This document shows, in pieces, positions 11,622 through 41,394 of a DNA stretch of 64,000 bases. The notes beneath the pieces were generated by a model. It made no database searches, had not been told where the DNA came from, and saw only the letters and a program-made list of their open reading frames with translations. How positions within the stretch are numbered: the first letter of the stretch is position 1; each line of letters begins with the position of its first letter. This DNA is from Acanthaster planci (taxonomy: Eukaryota > Echinodermata > Asteroidea > Valvatida > Acanthasteridae), in the NCBI RefSeq assembly GCF_001949145.1, contig NW_019091486.1, forward strand, positions 361,745 through 425,744, read 5' to 3'. A program made the position numbers and the translations under genes.

Positions 11622-13022
11622 ATGGAAAGCTCTTCGCCATTGTCAAGGAGTAAACACCGCTTAAGGATCCCACAGCCACCAAGCCTGCTGAACAGGTGTT
11701 TTGTCTTTCTTAGCATCATGGGAGGTGTATACGTCTTCTACTTAAACCACACCGTGCTCCAGGGGTCTTACATGCATCATCGGGCCCCGGGTCCTCAGGA
11801 CATATCACGCCACAAGAGGTCTTTGTCGGTCAATGACAGTTTCTACATGCAAGCCACCCCACCCTCGGGAGACACTTGTTACCTGCGCGACAAACTCCGG
11901 TCCCTGTGGATGCCGGACCTGCATTCGGTCTTCTCTGATCCGGTCTCTGGTCAGGTGGTGTTCGTGGGGTTGAAGCTCCTGAGACACTCTTGGCACGGCG
12001 ACGAGTTCCGATGCGAGTTCCCAGACGGCCAGGTTAGGCGATCCCATATCCTCCGGGACGGGCGAAGCTCCGGCTATTTCCCCCAGTACGTGGTCGTCCT
12101 GACCTGCCCATTGCCTGAGCAGTATCGCTGGCGCACCCGGTTTCAGATGAACCTGCGACGGGTAACCACTAATACCAGCTACACCAATGTTACCGTGTGC
12201 ACATCCGGGGTATCACCCGAGAAGCAGTACAAACTCGCCATCTGCACGATGGTGAAAAATGCGGATAGCTTCATCCCTGAGTGGTTGAGCTTCCATAAAT
12301 ACGTGGGCGTGGAGCACGCCTTCATCTACGACAACGAGCACCATGAAAATTCAAACCTCACAAGAACTTTGGCTGCATACATTAAAGATGGGTTTGTTAC
12401 CATTATTCCTTGGGCTCACAGTGTATCGCCCTACAAGACCTACTTGGAGGTGCAAATAGCCCATGAGAACGATTGCATCTGGAGACACAAGCATGACGTT
12501 GATTGGATGATCAAGATAGACGTGGACGAGTACATCCAACCAATGGATGTCAACCGGACTCACTTCATTACCGACTACCTGAATGAGTCAATGTTCGACC
12601 ACGTGGGCGCCGTGCGAGTTCAAAACTGGTTTTTTGGCCGTCCGCTCAACATCGCTCCGCGAGGAGAATCGGTCATTGAGCGCAACCGTTGGCGTTCGAA
12701 AGTGCCCACGCTGCAAAACACAGGACACGACAAGAACATCCTTCGGCCAATCAACGTGCACTACTTCAAGATCCACAATGTGAAACTTGGCGCTGACGTC
12801 ATATCAGCTGACCCGCACACGGAGCTGCGATTGGTCCACTACCGCACTGACAATCAGAGGGCACGCAGGTTTTCTTTGCCGAAATTCAGCGTGAGGGATG
12901 AGTCTATGGTGGAATTAAGAAATGCCGCCTTGTCAAATGCCAGAAACGTATCTGCTGCAGCTGATATTGCAATAGAGACTTACACCCACGGGAACAATTA
13001 TGCCTCAAACGCAAACTACTAA
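11622..13022 (+). CDS. GT92-family (DUF23) type II membrane glycosyltransferase
   Basis: A single open exon of 466 residues. It has a short basic N-terminus, one hydrophobic segment at about residues 26-41 (CFVFLSIMGGVYVFYL) acting as a signal anchor, a stem with N-glycosylation sites, and a catalytic domain from about residue 204. The conserved block LAICTMVKNADSFIPEW is followed by HAFIYDNEHHENS. The metal-binding DxD lies in IKIDVDEYI (D300, D302), and HYR is near the C-terminus. This is the GT92 (formerly DUF23) layout. Characterised members such as nematode GALT-1 transfer galactose to fucose, and bird members act on galactose. Such enzymes act in the Golgi lumen; the acceptor here is unknown. 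Family length is usually 400-550, so the protein looks complete. An upstream ctcag at 11550 suggests a spliced 5'UTR. Confidence 0.9.
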   Translation: MESSSPLSRSKHRLRIPQPPSLLNRCFVFLSIMGGVYVFYLNHTVLQGSYMHHRAPGPQDISRHKRSLSVNDSFYMQATPPSGDTCYLRDKLRSLWMPDLHSVFSDPVSGQVVFVGLKLLRHSWHGDEFRCEFPDGQVRRSHILRDGRSSGYFPQYVVVLTCPLPEQYRWRTRFQMNLRRVTTNTSYTNVTVCTSGVSPEKQYKLAICTMVKNADSFIPEWLSFHKYVGVEHAFIYDNEHHENSNLTRTLAAYIKDGFVTIIPWAHSVSPYKTYLEVQIAHENDCIWRHKHDVDWMIKIDVDEYIQPMDVNRTHFITDYLNESMFDHVGAVRVQNWFFGRPLNIAPRGESVIERNRWRSKVPTLQNTGHDKNILRPINVHYFKIHNVKLGADVISADPHTELRLVHYRTDNQRARRFSLPKFSVRDESMVELRNAALSNARNVSAAADIAIETYTHGNNYASNANY

Positions 13023-16000
13023 GATGGCAAAGGAATAAGTGCGAAGAACTTCTGGTATAAGAAACACTGTCGGTGAACTCACTTTACATTTACGGTGGCG
13101 ATGGAAAATGCCTACAAAGACTGTGGTAAACATTGGTTGTAATGAACCGAGCAAGATATCAAATTAACTCATCTTAAACGTCAGTTACATGCACACAAAG
13201 CATCGACTCAACTTTTTATTAGACCTATATTTTTAACTGAGGATGGATAAGGCAAGATTCGCTCAACTTTAAAGCACGGTTATTTAAAATGTTAATTGTC
13301 CCGTTAATTATAACATACACTATACCTAAACGGGGGATGGGGAAAGAAACGGGGTGGGGGTAAACGAGGAATGTGAATCAGACATATCCACGTAATTGCC
13401 TCAGAATTTGTGACCTGCTCTGTAAAAAAGAGTCACAAGTTGCTGGAACCACTTTAAAGTTACGAGTCATTTAAAGAGTCTGATGGAATGAGTCTGAGCC
13501 CTCAGCATATATTTACCCACACTGTCCACCAGAATACCAGAATGAGTGATAAATCCAAACAAAAGCCTTACTTCCTCGTTCCCATGCCTTTAATGAAACG
13601 AAATACTTGAAAAAAATAGCCGTTTGACTCATTTTCACAGAATGGGTCATTTTTACCCTATTGTTTGTACTTATTCAGTCTACATCTGTTAATGATCTGC
13701 GTCCTCACCAGGAAAGAAGCATGACCCTTTTGTGTCGATTTTGTTCTTGTTACATGCTCTGCATGCAGCGCTGTATATAAGACATACATGTAAGAATGTG
13801 TCAACAATTGGACCAAGGGTTTATCAGATGAACACTCAAGTAGTTGACGGTATTTGTGAATCTGCAGTTGGCTCAACTTGTGACTAGAAATGTCTAAAAA
13901 ACTGAGAGGGCAGTGCATTTTCAGCTAGTGTGTTGCCGATATCAATATCTAGACCCGGTCAGTGTCAGTCAGAAGGAATGGAGCCGAGGTCATACTTCTC
14001 AAAAACAATTAAGCAAACCAAGCAGAAGCAATTCCTTCCACAAAATGTGTGGGGGAAGTTAATCACCGGAGCAGAATCAAGTACAAAGCTCTGAGACGGG
14101 TTTTCCACCGACATACCACTTGCGAGTATTGCAACTGAGACCCCAAAGTCAACTGAGTATCCCTTGAATCTGTGTGAAAAAAAGACACAGTTGGTTATAC
14201 GTCAAAGAGGTTATTTTTTTTTCCATTGATCTAGTTTATTACTTTTTGACGCTCTGACGAGGGTAGGAATTGATGAAGGCTGGATTAAACAGATCAAGGG
14301 GCGTATCTAGTAGCGGGGGAGGGGGGTACGGGCAAGTTGCTCCCAGAGACACGGGGATTTTGTTTGAGGAATTGACATCTGCAATTCTATAGACAGCTGC
14401 CATCACTTTTCTTTGTGGGTGAGATTTTAAAGTGACACTTGTTTTCAGAAAAAAATCTAGTCTTGCTTCCAGCACCTAAAAACCTGGATACAACGCATGC
14501 CGCTACTAAGACCAATGCTCTACCACCAAGACATAAGGCAGTGAAGTCCTCAAAGGATTTTCTCAAAAGCCCCAGAAGAAATGCTCAGGAAATGCCTTTT
14601 TGGAAGGAGGGATGGATGTTGATGAAATAAAAACACCGACTTAAGACATGCAGAGAGTATAAAATTAGCGTCAACGTCGCTAAAATACAATGGAGAACAG
14701 GTGAGATGAACTAAGTGCACAAATTAAAAAAAAATAATAATAAATAAATTGGTTAATAGAGCAATGCACGCGCCACACGGACAAAACAAAAGACTTGGCA
14801 AATTAATTTTGTTCAAACGGAAGAAGACATAATCATTGAAGGTCATAAATTAGAGAGAAAGGACGGTTAAAATATCCAAGACAATGCTTCTAAGTTTGTT
14901 TCATTGGATGACAATACTTGAAGAGGAACATAATGTCGCCGATAAAAGCACTCTAACAGAGAATTCGGCTGTACAAAGGTATTAATTTTGACCGACAGCA
15001 AACCATTGTCATTCAAGGATGTACAATCAGTGCATCAAATGACTATTAAAGCAAAACCAGGCGGTAAAAAGTACTACCGCACATGATGGAACGCAAACAG
15101 GTAGGATGTTTTTTGTTTTAGCATGGACAGGCAAATCAAAGGGGTTAGGCCTACATATACCCTTTACCCATAGTGCACCATCTGACAGGATTATAATGCA
15201 GAGAGGGTCAACGGTCGCTTTTTTCTAAATTACCGGCCTGGAAGACTAGATAAAAAGAATAAGGCATCTTTATACCAAAAAATAGTGAAACTATTAGAAA
15301 GAGTTCACCTGTCTTCAGGAAAATGGGTAGGCCTAATCAATGGTGACAGACGACAGGATGAGATCGTTCTTTGAAGACAGAATAACTGAATTACTGTCTC
15401 TGAGCCTACAGGAGCAGGGGTGCAGGGCGGATCCTGGTTCCTCAAATTACAAAAAGAGAGGGGTGGGGTCCAAATAGACCTCGAGCACACCAGTAGCTAG
15501 AGGATATTAACCCTTTCAACATCCAGTTGAAAATTTCCGCTCCCTCTCCGATCCGCAAGTGAGGTCTGACCCCGACCTCTTCTTCCGGAATGTTCGTATT
15601 CTCACCTGTTTCGCTCCTTGGACGCCCCGGCCAGTGGGCTGTAGTCCTTACTTCGTATGATGGGACCCTGAACTGGTAGGCCTGGGCAGCACCTTTCGAA
15701 ACCCCATGCATCTCAATTTTTATTTTTTTAACTCTTCTGCCTGAGCTTGCTACATACAACAAGGGAAAACTATAGCAGAGACATATGCATGGGTGTAAAC
15801 CGGAGATGCACATTTATACGAACCTCGATTGCGGATCGCCGGAAGTGCCAACTGCGCAGGGTCGCCTCCGAAAACAAAACAAGGTGGATATTCACAGGGC
15901 GGCTCTTCGAATAAGGGGGGGCATCCCTGTGCTGCAATGTTCAATACTTGTTCAACTACCAGTTTGAAGTGTACACTGCGCTCCATTTCTACTTAACAGG

Positions 16001-18181
16001 TGCGCATGCTAAACATTGAGCATCAGTCCCTGAAATAAATATATATACGTGAAGAAGAGTAAAGAAAAGACATAGCCTTTGAAGTCGCAGTGATACGACG
16101 GAATTTCTGAAGGAAAAGTCAATGAAGAGGCTAAGATTTATCAGAAAAAAAAACCGGAAATTAAAACTTAGTTCCGAAACTGAGAAGTGGGCGGGTAGTC
16201 TGTCTTTGTTGGTTTGTAAACAAGGAACTGGTCACAGACCGGCGCAGAAACCGTACTGTAATAACGTTTTTCTATATACTAGGCAAGATATGGGACGGAG
16301 GGGTACCCCCCTACCTGTTCAATCCCTATACACACTCTAGACTACTGTTACCTAACACATCCCCCCTAGAAGTCTGTAAAGAATTCCTAAGATTCTGATC
16401 AAACAATGACCAACATAAAGGTGGGGGGGTGGTTCTCTCCGTCCCCCATCTTGTTTTAAATGTTTTCTAGTTTGGGTGATGGTACTTCAGCGGTAAAATT
16501 CCTAAGTGTATTTCCCTCACTGCCGTAACTGCTATTGCAACTATATCTCTATTTTAATTCTTGCTATTTTTTCATTCCTTGAAAAAAATATTATATACCC
16601 CGACCCAAAAGTGGTAGCACCCAAAACTACCATTTCTGTGGTTGGTGGCACTTCCAATTTCTAAAAAAGAAATAACGAAAATATAGAAATAAAATAGAAT
16701 TGCAATATGTTTTAGGGACTTGCCCTGCCCCTTCCCCCTGAAGAAAACGTCACTCACTGCTTCGTGAACTCAGGAATGGCAAACTGTATGTTTTGTGTTT
16801 AATACTTAAAATTATGTTATGTGCTGTTGGTACATGTAGTTAATCTTTTGTGTGTGTGTGTGTGGCTTTGTAAGAGTTCTGAAATAAATCGCATTTTTTT
16901 TTCAAATTGCAGAGTGTAAAACTAAGCGGCTATATTGGCACTTTTATTGGCAGATTTTACTTTCCAACAAGTGAATTATTACCCTGGATGATTGCGTTCA
17001 GAAATTGTCTATGAATAATGCAGTTGCAAATGACATTACATCACAAATAAAAGGTACTGTGAACATACACATATAATTTTCTGAGATGAATTGCATTATA
17101 GGGGGGGAAAGTCAGTTACATATAAACTAGGTGAAAAACAAAAAATAGGATAAGTACATAATTATATTTAAACAACTTTGCCAAATCATTTTTACACTTG
17201 GCGCCGCATAGAATGACGTCTGATAACAAAGGCAACCTGCTGAATAACCGGTTCAACCGCCGGGTCACCAAAGAGGACCTCGGACGTTTTCCAATACTCA
17301 ACTTCGTCTCCGTCCCAGGTTCGTCCCCGAAACTAATCCCCGATCGTGGGCCTGAAGCGTTTAAATCAATTTGAATTACTGTAATTCTTTTGCTCTCTTG
17401 CATCTGATATGATGTTTTGTGGCACTGTTAGACTAATTAGTGCGCTTACAGCTTCAAAGTCAGGTGGTAAAAAAAACAGTTGAAGCCAGAGACGGAGCCG
17501 AAGTTGAGTATTGGAAAACGGCCCTAAAGAGGGCGCTTTAATGGAACTGCTCGTCTGTTACCTGTACTTCACTCGGTGATTTTCTGGCGATATTCTAGGC
17601 TCCGTGTCATCCGCACAGAAAGGTTCACGGACTTATCTGATAACACTGCTTAACGGCTGCGGCTGTTCACATCATGTGCTCGTGCAGCGCAACTATATAA
17701 GCTCGAGCCACAAAGACTGCAATTGGGACATTGCCGTAAATATCCAGTGTACCTGTGCTCACGCGTGTCGTGAATCTTTCCGCACGTTCATTGCCTTTTT
17801 CAGTGGGTGTTTATTTTTGGAGTGACTTTGCGGTCCATGTGGTGAAGATTTGTAGTCTAGCCCTCGGAGAGTAAACATCCCTCGCGGCCTACAGGGCCAA
17901 ACAATTTCAAGGGTGTGACGATTTCTGACCTCTCTACTCTGGCTGTATGCACAAAGTTGAACCACTTGTCTTCAAAACTCTCTCACTCAGTTCTTGAATT
18001 CGCACTGCAGCTGCAGTGCGGGTGCACTTGCTTTAATTACATGCCACCGGACAGGAATCTCCCGTAGCCCAGGCCTATTTGGTGTGTTTTATTTTCTCTA
18101 CATAGGCCTATAGAGGACTACCCACCGTACCGACCAAGTTAATTAGCCCGCTGTCTATACTCCTGGAACAGAGTGGCAGAC
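13023..18181. other. intergenic region between GT92 and glycerol kinase
   Basis: No supported exon. A possible poly(A) signal AATAAA lies at 14626-14631, far from the GT92 stop. A (TG)n run is near 16849-16864. A 30-bp inverted pair is listed separately. Low-copy repeats may account for 14270-14340 and 15500-16000. Confidence 0.4.
17285..17520. repeat. 30-bp inverted repeat pair, 176-bp spacer
   Basis: The left arm at 17285-17314 begins cgttttccaatactcaactt. The right arm at 17491-17520 is its reverse complement with one mismatch. Possibly the termini of a small non-autonomous element, or a snapback repeat. Confidence 0.5.
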
Positions 18182-35643
<17,462 letters not shown>

Positions 35644-36250
35644 TGATCCGACGTTGGTTCACTGTAACCAGAAACCACCTAATGGATGGAGCCAACCAGT
35701 GATGGGATCGCTGATTGAGATCCAGATCCGTTTGAAACCACCAGGTCCATAGAAGGTCTGTTGAATTTAGGAAGTCAAATGCTTTCTTGCCGTTGGTTTA
35801 CTACTGCTCTTCCCGATTCTTCCACACTCTTTAGCATTTACATCAAGTAAACGACACCTTAAGAGCCAGGAATCCTATAAACTAATTTGGCGACCGACAT
35901 TGGAATCCATTACTGCAGTGGCACCATGCTTGTGGGAAGGTGTTACAGGCGTCCTGAATGCCTCTTTCAACCACTGGGGGCACTCTGGCATTTCAGAGTG
36001 CATGTGTCAGGATCTTAGAGCGCGCATGTGGGAATGGTGCCACTGTAGGTATGGTGTCTCCTTTCGTCTATCTGACAAACATGTTAATGTCTATGAGCTT
36101 GTATTGCGTAGGTTGGTCCTTTCGGATCTCATGGCTGCATACCTCTTGGTGCTGTCACGGTTCTGTAGAAGGCTAAAAATGGTATACCTCAGTTTGGTTT
36201 TGGATATTCTTATGTTGCATGTATTCTTATATTAAAAAGACAGTAGCAGT
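35644..36250 (+). other. GK: probable glycerol kinase 3'UTR
   Basis: About 590 bases from the stop to the first poly(A)-like hexamer, ATTAAA at 36231-36236. Open frames in this stretch (e.g. 35900-36235) lack any domain and are taken as chance. Confidence 0.45.
36231..36236 (+). terminator. candidate poly(A) signal ATTAAA for glycerol kinase
   Basis: The common variant hexamer, lying at a reasonable distance after the stop codon. No transcript evidence. Confidence 0.35.
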
Positions 36251-36639
36251 ATTACTGTATTCATTTGCATGTTTGTATCAGTTAACATTTTGCTGTCAAT
36301 TTTACTAGAGATTTCAGTAAATGTATATCTCTAGATTATTCTCTGTTGTGCTGTCAATCAGAGCCTGAGGAAATTTGCGATCACGAGACACACCCAACTT
36401 ATTTTTTGACTTCAATTTTTGTTGACTTTTAAGTTGTTATTGCTGGACCAGACTTGAGCCATTACAAAAGATGTGACTGCTGCGGGATATTATACCCAGA
36501 ATAGTAGGTGATATCCCTTAAGACCATCAAAAGACCCCACAAGACCTCGAGTCTGAATTCAAGACACAGCGGGTAATCATATTGCAAAAGCATTCCTTTG
36601 CATCCTGTTACTTTTGTCCTGTTTTGCGACTGTTCTTGG

Positions 36640-36770
36640 TTAAGACTGGTGATGTGAGTGGTCTTGCGACTACTCTTTTGACCGCTCAGTGCCTGGTCTT
36701 TTTGTCCGGTCTTGTGCCTGGTCTAGTAACTGGTGTAGTGACTGATTTTGTGACTGATCTTGTCAGCTGA
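36640..36770 (+). repeat. degenerate minisatellite, unit about gtcttgtgactg
   Basis: A run of imperfect 10-14-base units (ctggtcttgtgcctggtcta and similar). Related units occur at 47515-47690 and, in complement, inside MITE family 2. The derived open frames are low-complexity artefacts. Confidence 0.5.
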
Positions 36771-38214
36771 ACTGACTTTTTACACAAAACAATTTCTTGG
36801 TTGGCACATGTAAATTCACACAAAACAGCGTGGTACACACTCCATTTAATACATGATGCAACCCACGCCGCGTACACACTGGGCCTTGTTTATGACAAGG
36901 CCAAATGATCCCCTTCTACTTTATTATAGAGTTTCCCAGCCAATTTCGGAAAATGTGTCAATGAATAAGTAATAGCAGCATTTGTCTTTGAGCGGAATAG
37001 AACGAACGTTCAAATCCCNCGTTTCTATTTAAAAAATATCAAACCTGTTTTATCGAGAATGCATTCAGTCGTATGGAATCAGCTTCCAATTTCCTGATTT
37101 GCGCTGGTTTAGTATATTGATATTCTTTTTTGCGGGAAACGGAATGCACCTCTGCAATCCTGTATTCATCTTAATTTGAACTCATGCTATTTTGCAAAAT
37201 ATGCTGGCGATTTCGCCTGTGTGTTATTTCAGGAATGCCTGGTCAAGAATTAGAATTCGTTTGTGTGCCAACAGAAGTTACATTCTTAGAAGTGTTTAGT
37301 TGATTGGTTAAATATTTGAATATTCATGATTGAAATAAACCAATCATGCTGCCATTGGAAACTACCAATTATTGCAGGAAACCCATAAACACCGGCGCTG
37401 AGGGAACCTTCTTTCTTGTGCTGCGTTTCAATCATACAGACTTTTTTATTTTTTTTTTTTACAGTTTGATAACAAACGCGCTGTAAGTGAGTAACATGAC
37501 ATATTTTGTTAAAGTGGTGTTGTGATTTGTGCAACCTTGTATATACATTTTAATCAAATTGAACGTATATTTTGCAGTTTTAAATTATAGCAAATATAAA
37601 TGAATACTCACTTCCGAAGGGTCACGGTACAAGACAGATTTCCACCGAATAAGTTGGTGTAATTGGCAAGGAATACGTCAATCCGAAATCCAAGTCATGT
37701 ATTTTTAACCTCTTTAATGAAACATAATGCACGTTCATTTATTTGAAGGATGCAAAACGAAAAGGAAACCAGGTTTTAAGTTGTTTTCAAAATCTACGCT
37801 AAATTGAAATATTATTTTACAAATTAGACCGCGCATTTGCCGAAATTGGCAGGGAAAATATAATGCACGTAACCATAAAACGTCATATATATACATGTAG
37901 GTACCAAGCACCACTGACATACAAATATACTGAGTATGTTAGAGTAGTTCATGCGTATAACTAAGTAGTGGAATACGTATAATTATGTAAAAGTTGATTT
38001 TTCCTTCACCTGTCACAAAGTTTAGTTGACATTTATGTTTTTGTTAAAAGATGTTTCCAAATAAATTGTACCACAGAGCAGTCTTTTCCCACATTTTATA
38101 AGCTATTATGCTACAGTTAAAAAGTCAAGAGACTATATTTTGATTCACGCTATGTGTCACACAGTAGAGGCTGTTAAAGGTGCAGCTATCAGACGCTGGT
38201 AATATTGTGCCCTC
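36771..38214. other. intergenic, no gene recognised
   Basis: AT-rich sequence with CCAAT-like words near 37300 but no exon. One ambiguous base at 37019. Confidence 0.35.
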
Positions 38215-38352
38215 TTCACAGGCCAAGCATTTTGTTCACCATCGTATGCCGACAGTCACTTATGATGGCACCCTGCAGCTGGAATTCCTCCTCAAATCCT
38301 GTCTCCAGCTTTCAATCACGAAATGTATGTATCAGGTGGCGCACCAATACAT
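38215..38352 (-). pseudogene. duplicate of the last exon of the CRD/Ig/VCBS gene
   Basis: It aligns along its whole length with 48577-48715, and the similarity continues into the flanks on both sides. In the frame used by the intact copy there is an early TGA (after PDTYIS) and further disruption, so this copy of the exon no longer codes for the same tail. Reading minus, it is the leftmost part of a three-exon degraded duplicate (38.2-39.8 kb). Confidence 0.65.
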
Positions 38353-38553
38353 CTACCTACCAGTTGAGTGAAAGCAGCGGAGATGAGTGTCTTTATCCGT
38401 GTATCCCACTAAAGGGGTGAAGTGGGTTGGTTATGGGTCTTTTGATTACATCCGCAAGACTGTTAATACGCTGCTGCTTAAGGGCATTAGATTGGAGAAT
38501 TAAATACATGTCCGAAGCAAAGGAAAGCGGAAACACTTTTTTCTTGCCGAAAG

Positions 38554-38692
38554 TCAGAATACATTCTGCGCCCAGAGAAATCCTCCTTCTGTGCTGACAA
38601 TCTGATTGGGAGAGTTGTAGTTGTATTGGCGTTGGCCCTGAGTACCGGCAAGTGCGCAGGACAACATCTTGAACTGGCTGATGGAGACAACT
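38554..38692 (-). pseudogene. duplicate of the penultimate exon, truncated VCBS unit
   Basis: Copy of 49626-49796 with the acceptor intact (ttcttag). It reads VVSISQFKMLSCALAG and QYNYNSPN almost identically, then diverges and stops at TGA after AQNVF, losing the aspartate-rich D-G-D-G motif and the D-Y-C-R end. It could make a truncated protein or be a young pseudogene. Confidence 0.65.
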
Positions 38693-39029
38693 CTAAGAAA
38701 AGATGATTCAAGGTCGCTTGGGAAATCAGCGACCGATTACCAAGGCATCATAAAGCCCTACAGTGTCACCTAAATAGTCTGGGGCATGTTTTGGCCATCA
38801 AAGCAACAACCAGGAGCATGTTAAGGGTGGCCCACAAAACGGAGACTCATAGACGGAGACTTCATCCGATTGAGGCAAGCTTCTACGTTCTAGAAAAAAA
38901 AAATTAAATGCAGAATTCATTGGAAGGGTGACAAAATTCATTCTCTGTTTGTTTTCTCGCCATTTTGAACTGGTGCTATAACCATGCCACTCTAACCTTC
39001 AGTTCTCATCTGGTCAGATCAATGACGTT

Positions 39030-39105
39030 ACAGAGGCATAACCAAGTGGTGACAACCAATGGCAGAGGCATAACCAAGTGGTGAAAAGCAATGACAGAAG
39101 CTGAA
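39030..39105. repeat. two-copy tandem repeat, about 32 bp
   Basis: cagaggcataaccaagtggt occurs twice in succession, followed by gacaaccaatg and gaaaagcaatg. Confidence 0.6.
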
Positions 39106-39696
39106 ACGAAGTCCAGTTGGGGGGCGCCTAAACACGTCCCTGGTGTTCCCAATAATGTGAAGCCAAATGAATTATCACCATGTTAAAATAGCACATGTTG
39201 TATTGCTACTTAAGTTCAATGCACGTATTGACCTTCAACAGTAGAGCCGCTTTCCAAGTAATGAGACTCACTCAAGGAATGACTAGTTGAACCACAAGGC
39301 CCTTGGGGAGGAAAGCAGGGCTGGACTGGATGGGTCATGAGGCAGCCTACTGGCCTTATAAGGAAAAGTCAGTGTTCATTAATTTGACTAACCCAGCCCT
39401 CAAATCCAAATGAACCAAACATATTCATACACGCTGTATTAATATTCAAAGAATAGTAGCTAATACCTAATAAGGCAAGGAAACTTGTATGATGGATGAA
39501 AAATGGAATGTCCAGCAAATGTATAAAATCCCTATGAGTTCTGGCAATTGGGCAGAGAGCCGCACATCGAGCCAGCCGAATAAACCACATCAACTACAGT
39601 ACAACTTTGTCTCAAGTCGTCCTCGTGTCGATTCTTATAACCTGTCGGGTTATAGAATCCTCCGCTGCGAAAGAACATCATTATTATATAGCTTAC

Positions 39697-39796
39697 CTGC
39701 AGTAGTCATTCGCAGCCGTTGAATAGGAACTCAATGCCTTTGTCTGTGATGTCATAACAGCGGAGATAAATGCTTTTTTGGTGAGGATGATTTGAT
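39697..39796 (-). pseudogene. duplicate of the third-last exon with compensating deletions
   Basis: Copy of 50955-51084. Acceptor (ttgcag) and donor (gtaagc) are intact. It has lost 4 and 26 bases, 30 in total, so entry and exit phases are kept but the middle is read in another frame. It ends AANDYC as in the parent. The donor is GT here and GC in the longer copy. Confidence 0.65.
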
Positions 39797-40119
39797 CTGC
39801 AAAGCACAAGCAGTGGAAAGGAAACGTGCTGCGATCATTTTGTGACGCACGTATTTGTTGGCCGTTCTACACTCGGGCTTGAGCTTCGGACATAAACGCA
39901 AAACTTTGCTGTACCTATACTTTGCAAAAGAACGAAAATCCGAGCGCTTTCTTGACCTCCTTCAAGTCACTATGCAGAACAGTATTGCAGCTGTGTTTAC
40001 AGACTTTAGCTCGAAAAACGTTTGGCATGAAAACGCTTATCGACAATATTCGTTAAAACGCTGAGACTGGGATGGGGGGCGGGCTTCATGACTTTGAGGT
40101 TATGGAGGAAAGATGAACG

Positions 40120-41230
40120 TATTGGATATGACGACGAAAGTGGCTACCCTAACTCCTATTACAGAGGGAGGTAACAGGTAGAGTGTCAACGATACCTGCC
40201 TATACTGGCCGCACTCAGGTAAGGAGAAAACTCTTGATCTCCCTGCACTGACTCCTCAGAGACCTCGGCGTCGAGAGCATACGACTATGGAACCCCATCG
40301 AACGTTGCCATCAGATAAGTTGCCGAATTTTCAGTCACTACCTGAGAAGTTTGTCGATGATCTGAGAGACTTTGAAAACAGAATCCTATCTCTCCCTGAA
40401 CTCCAACCACAACAGTAACCTCGACAGCTCTCTTCATCTGTTTGACGAGCCTCTAAAGTGCCCGATCGTCCTAGCCCTACACCTCACAGTCTACGTCCAT
40501 TTGGTTCTCCACAAGTCCCTGCTCCTTCCCCACAATACAATCAGCTGAAGAATGTCCCTGTATTCACAGGCCGAGAAGGATCGGGAATAGGTATCAATGA
40601 CTGGATAAGAGACATTAAGGATCTGATTGTATCTACATCCATGCCCTCCCATGTGCAGTTCTCGACAGTGGTGAAATACCTAGTAGTGCTACCAGAACAC
40701 TTGTTCTAAACTCGCCATCAGAACAACAGACAGCTGGGTTCGCGTTCGCGGAATTTCTTAGCAATATGGAGATGTTTCACTCCTGGGAGATCCACTGACT
40801 GATTTCCATGAGTGGTTTCTATGAGTGGAATTGGAGGCAACTCTTTGCACAATTTTGGAAAGAAACAACAAGGGTCGTCAGCTCCAGACGCGCAATAGAA
40901 TGCTCACCCAGCAGTTTGTGAGGGGAGTGCAGGATGAAAAGGTGACCCAGTGGCTGGCACCGAAACACGAAACTGAGAGAGATGACGTCCAGAGAATTGC
41001 CGATGGACTTACGCCAGATTGCGAGAAAATACAAAACGGTAGTTCTTTTCAAACCCGCAAAGGCTCAAACTCAGTCGGTTCGTTTACAGACAAAGTCTTC
41101 ACGGGTATTTCCTTCATCCCCAAAAGACGAGGGGACATCGAAAACTACAGTCCAAGATTCTGACGAAATCCAACCAGCAACCAATGTGGTTCTTCAAGAT
41201 CGTATCTTAATAGTAGGGCAGCTGACAGAG
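40120..41230 (+). mobile_element. degenerate gag-like retroelement fragment
   Basis: Broken open frames contain a proline-rich segment, then NVPVFTGREGSG and NDWIRDIKDL, then LTQQFVRGVQDEKV, resembling Ty3/gypsy-type Gag capsid regions. Frames are split by stops. No protease or RT follows directly. Whether it belongs with the 53-57 kb element is not shown. Confidence 0.45.
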
Positions 41231-41240
41231 AATGTAGCCT

Positions 41241-41381
41241 AGATCATCTGCTTGTTTTCAGGAAATTCGCAAATCAAGGAAGACGAGGTCGCAGGGTCTT
41301 TGGTTTGGAGGGCTCCACCGGCATGCCCTGCTGCCGTAGGCCGTTGTAGGTTAACGGTTTACTTCTGTATCCTCAAGCGAT
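41241..41381. repeat. left arm of a 140-bp inverted repeat
   Basis: Matches the reverse complement of 42155-42303 along its length (cttgttttcaggaaattcgc, ggaagacgaggtcgcagggt, ctgctgccgtaggccgttgt). The spacer contains a LINE 3' end. Confidence 0.7.
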
Positions 41382-41394
41382 ATGACCCATGATA

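Larger units (their letters stand above)
38160..39800. repeat. segmental duplication of the 48.5-51.1 kb region
   Basis: Collinear blocks 38160-38460 with 48540-48840, 38580-38700 with 49710-49800, and 39690-39800 with 50950-51090, all in the same orientation. Introns have diverged or been resized. The offset is about 10.4-11.3 kb, which suggests a tandem duplication of the 3' end of the gene. Confidence 0.75.

Noticed and set aside
35900-36235. 111-codon open frame after glycerol kinase
   Set aside because: No domain, no splice context; lies in the probable 3'UTR.
36582-36770. Open frames on both strands with repeated LVTG / TRSVTK motifs
   Set aside because: They are products of a degenerate minisatellite, not a gene.
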